Notes under the pieces: model-generated | The model's input: only the letters and a program-made list of their open reading frames with translations | What the model was told of the DNA's origin: nothing | The model's database searches: none | Source of the DNA: an uncultured Bacilli bacterium | GTDB taxonomy: Bacteria > Bacillota_I > Bacilli_A > RF39 > UBA660 | Assembly (NCBI GenBank): GCA_947628445.1 | Contig: CANQZX010000025.1 | Span: 1-14,235 of the forward strand | Reading direction: 5' to 3' | Length of the DNA stretch: 14,235 nucleotides | In this document: in pieces, positions 12,547 through 14,235 of the stretch | How positions within the stretch are numbered: position 1 is the stretch's first letter | How the letters are laid out: the number at the start of each line of letters is the position of its first letter | Position numbers and translations under genes: made by a program

Positions 12547-14160
12547 GTGATACTAAAAAAACCATACGGGTTGATGATTAAATACTTTCGTTTAATTCAT
12601 TTGCTATTGCTTTTACTCGCGGCATTTGTTATTTGGCAACTAAATCCTTTAGTCAACTTTTTTTCTTCCTTTGTAGCCAACGGCTATGTTGCTTCCATAA
12701 CTGAACATATGGCTAGCAATTACATTAGTGTTTTTGTGTATTTAAGTTTACTTATTATGTTTGCTTTGCTAATCATGATGCATGTTCTTTTAACATATAA
12801 GAAAAAACCAACCAAAATTTATTTAATGGCCATTATTTATTATGTTGTTTTATTTTTGGGGATTCTCATTGCTGCCCATCTTTTAACGGGATTAGAAGAA
12901 GAACTTTGGACCACAACTAATGCCCGGATGTATCGTGATATTGCAACTATGATTGTCATTCCCCAATATTTCTTTTTACCTTTTTGGTTAATTCGGGCTT
13001 TGGGCTTTAATGTTAAACAATTTAATTTTAAAGCCGACTTACAAGAATTAAATTTATCTCAAGCCGACAGTGAAGAGGTAGAAATTAACTTTGGTTTTGA
13101 AACTTATAAAGCCCGAAGAACCTTTAACCGGTTTAAAAGAGAGTTTAAGTATTATGCTAAGGAAAATAAATTTATTATTATTGCCCTCATTGGTTTAATT
13201 GTTATTATTACTACTTATGTCATTGTGAAAAACTATGAGGTTTATGCGCCTAAATACAATATTGGCCAAACTTTTACTATTACTGATTTTGCTATTAAAG
13301 TGGAAGATAGTATTATTTCCAACTTAAATTATGCCGGTGAGGTTATTGATAATGATAAATACTATTTTCTTTTAAAAGTAACGGCTACGAACAATAATCA
13401 AACGGATGCTTTACCTTTAGAATATAGTAAGTTTTTATTATATGGCGATGGTAAAAGTTATCAACCCAATTTAAATATTAGTAGTCAATTTATTGATTAT
13501 GCTAAATCTTATCACGGAGAAAAAATAAAGGCTGGCGAAACAGATACCATAGTTTTGGCCTATGAACTAGATAAAAAGGCCATCAACAGTGATTTTTATT
13601 TAAGTGTTTATAGTGGCACAAGTGTGAAAAAACAAGGCCGTTTAAAATCAGCAAATGTCGATTTAACCCCCGTGATTATTAGTCAAACCACCACGGTGCA
13701 ACAAAATAAATTAAATGAGTTAATTACCTTTAATAGTACTTATTTAAATAATACATCCTTTATGGTTAAAGCCAAAGAGATAACCTCGCGTTATATTTAT
13801 GATTATGAATCATGCTTTAATAATAATTGTAATACTTTAAAAGAGGTAATTGTGCCTGATTATCGGGCAGTTAAAAAACAAACCTTGCTTATTTTAGATT
13901 ATGAATTTACTTTAGATGAAACCACGGACTATGCTGAGGAAAATAAAACAGTTAATAAGTTTATCAATAATTTCTTTAAAGTTCGTTATAAACTCGCTGG
14001 CGATGATACCGAATATGTGGCTAAAGTTAAGGATATTACCCCATCTAAATTAAAAAATAAGTTAGCCCTTCAAGTACCCGAAGAAATAACTAAGGCCGAA
14101 ACCTTGGAACTATTAATAACTATTCGCAATAAAACTTATGTTATTAATTTAAATAGTTAA
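12547..14160 (+). CDS. Five-helix membrane protein with a DUF4352 domain
   Basis: Five membrane helices are predicted (about 15-31, 59-83, 90-112, 133-153 and 208-227). Residues about 230-370 then form a DUF4352-like extracellular beta-sandwich (YNIGQTFTITDFAIKVED ... YYFLLKVTATNNNQTDALPL ... IKAGETDTIVLAYELD). A second, unrecognised beta-rich region runs to the C-terminus. DUF4352 usually occurs in secreted or lipid-anchored proteins, so its fusion to a multi-helix part is notable; function unknown. The frame stays open to a TTG at 12460, but that lies in the T run after the upstream terminator and has no SD. I choose GTG 12547, seven bases after AAAGGGA, giving 537 aa. A strong terminator follows the stop. 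Confidence 0.78.
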   Translation: MILKKPYGLMIKYFRLIHLLLLLLAAFVIWQLNPLVNFFSSFVANGYVASITEHMASNYISVFVYLSLLIMFALLIMMHVLLTYKKKPTKIYLMAIIYYVVLFLGILIAAHLLTGLEEELWTTTNARMYRDIATMIVIPQYFFLPFWLIRALGFNVKQFNFKADLQELNLSQADSEEVEINFGFETYKARRTFNRFKREFKYYAKENKFIIIALIGLIVIITTYVIVKNYEVYAPKYNIGQTFTITDFAIKVEDSIISNLNYAGEVIDNDKYYFLLKVTATNNNQTDALPLEYSKFLLYGDGKSYQPNLNISSQFIDYAKSYHGEKIKAGETDTIVLAYELDKKAINSDFYLSVYSGTSVKKQGRLKSANVDLTPVIISQTTTVQQNKLNELITFNSTYLNNTSFMVKAKEITSRYIYDYESCFNNNCNTLKEVIVPDYRAVKKQTLLILDYEFTLDETTDYAEENKTVNKFINNFFKVRYKLAGDDTEYVAKVKDITPSKLKNKLALQVPEEITKAETLELLITIRNKTYVINLNS

Positions 14161-14166
14161 AAGGGG

Positions 14167-14212
14167 CTGTCCGGAAATTAAGTGATTAATTTCTTGACAG
14201 TTTCTTTTATTT
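14167..14212 (+). terminator. Terminator after the DUF4352 gene
   Basis: CTGTC (14167-14171) pairs with GACAG (14196-14200), and inside it AAATTAA (14175-14181) pairs with TTAATTT (14186-14192) around GTGA; the two helices are separated by a 3x3 internal loop. TTTCTTTTATTTT follows. It lies 6 bp after the TAA and closes the plus-strand block; the last bases to 14235 hold no gene I can see. Confidence 0.8.
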
Positions 14213-14235
14213 TGGCTTTACATATGGAAATTTTT

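Noticed and set aside
14161..14205. GGGGCTGTCC-type sequence resembling an insertion-sequence end
   Set aside because: It is better explained as the left arm of a terminator hairpin with T run; no transposase or matching opposite end is in the window.
1..14235. CRISPR array, prophage, integron or defence island
   Set aside because: No spaced repeats, no cas, integrase or nuclease genes; gene content and base composition look uniform throughout.

Overview
This is AT-rich bacterial DNA with compact, intron-free genes, AAGGAG/GGTGAG-type ribosome binding sites, factor-independent terminators and a single-chain tmRNA. It suggests a low-GC Firmicutes lineage close to the root of the Mollicutes, for example an uncultured gut Bacilli or RF39-like group; that placement is inference. 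All tryptophans are encoded by TGG and no gene needs TGA as a sense codon. None of the 15 genes ends in TGA (12 TAA, 3 TAG). No transposase, integrase, CRISPR array, tRNA or rRNA is visible, so this looks like ordinary chromosome.

Layout. (1) 1-308 holds no protein gene. Its minus strand carries a promoter and about 205 nt of strongly structured sequence with an 11-bp closing helix, a probable unassigned small RNA. (2) tsaD (309-1313) is followed by ssrA, the tmRNA (1358-1715), with its own promoter and terminator. (3) A small unknown gene (1793-2170) converges on a minus-strand block of three genes: a DUF421/YetF membrane protein, a membrane-anchored HTH regulator, and an MnmM/YtqB-type tRNA methyltransferase with an extra N-terminal region. 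The two converging genes overlap by 4 bp at their stops and share a terminator hairpin. (4) From 4969 to 14160 all genes are on the plus strand: an unknown 220-aa protein, an HTH-CYTH fusion, an unknown 456-aa protein, a DUF362 protein, a TtcA-type PP-loop enzyme, a FabG-type reductase, a PH-domain protein overlapping a membrane-anchored unknown, a triple-LysM protein, and a five-helix membrane protein with a DUF4352 domain.

How they fit together. Three enzymes act on tRNA (TsaD at A37, MnmM at U34, the TtcA-like protein probably at C32), and tmRNA rescues stalled ribosomes. Several others point to the envelope: the LysM, DUF421, DUF4352 and membrane-anchored proteins. The plus-strand genes are close together (23-61 bp gaps), but most have their own -10-like box (often TG-N-TAAAAT or TATAAT-like) about 15-27 bp before the start codon, so many may be transcribed singly with very short leaders.

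The items most worth a second look are the structured minus-strand RNA at 15-220, the HTH-CYTH fusion with an apparently intact triphosphate-binding site, the recurring -10/SD/start arrangement, the terminators embedded in coding ends, and the non-ALAA tmRNA tag.
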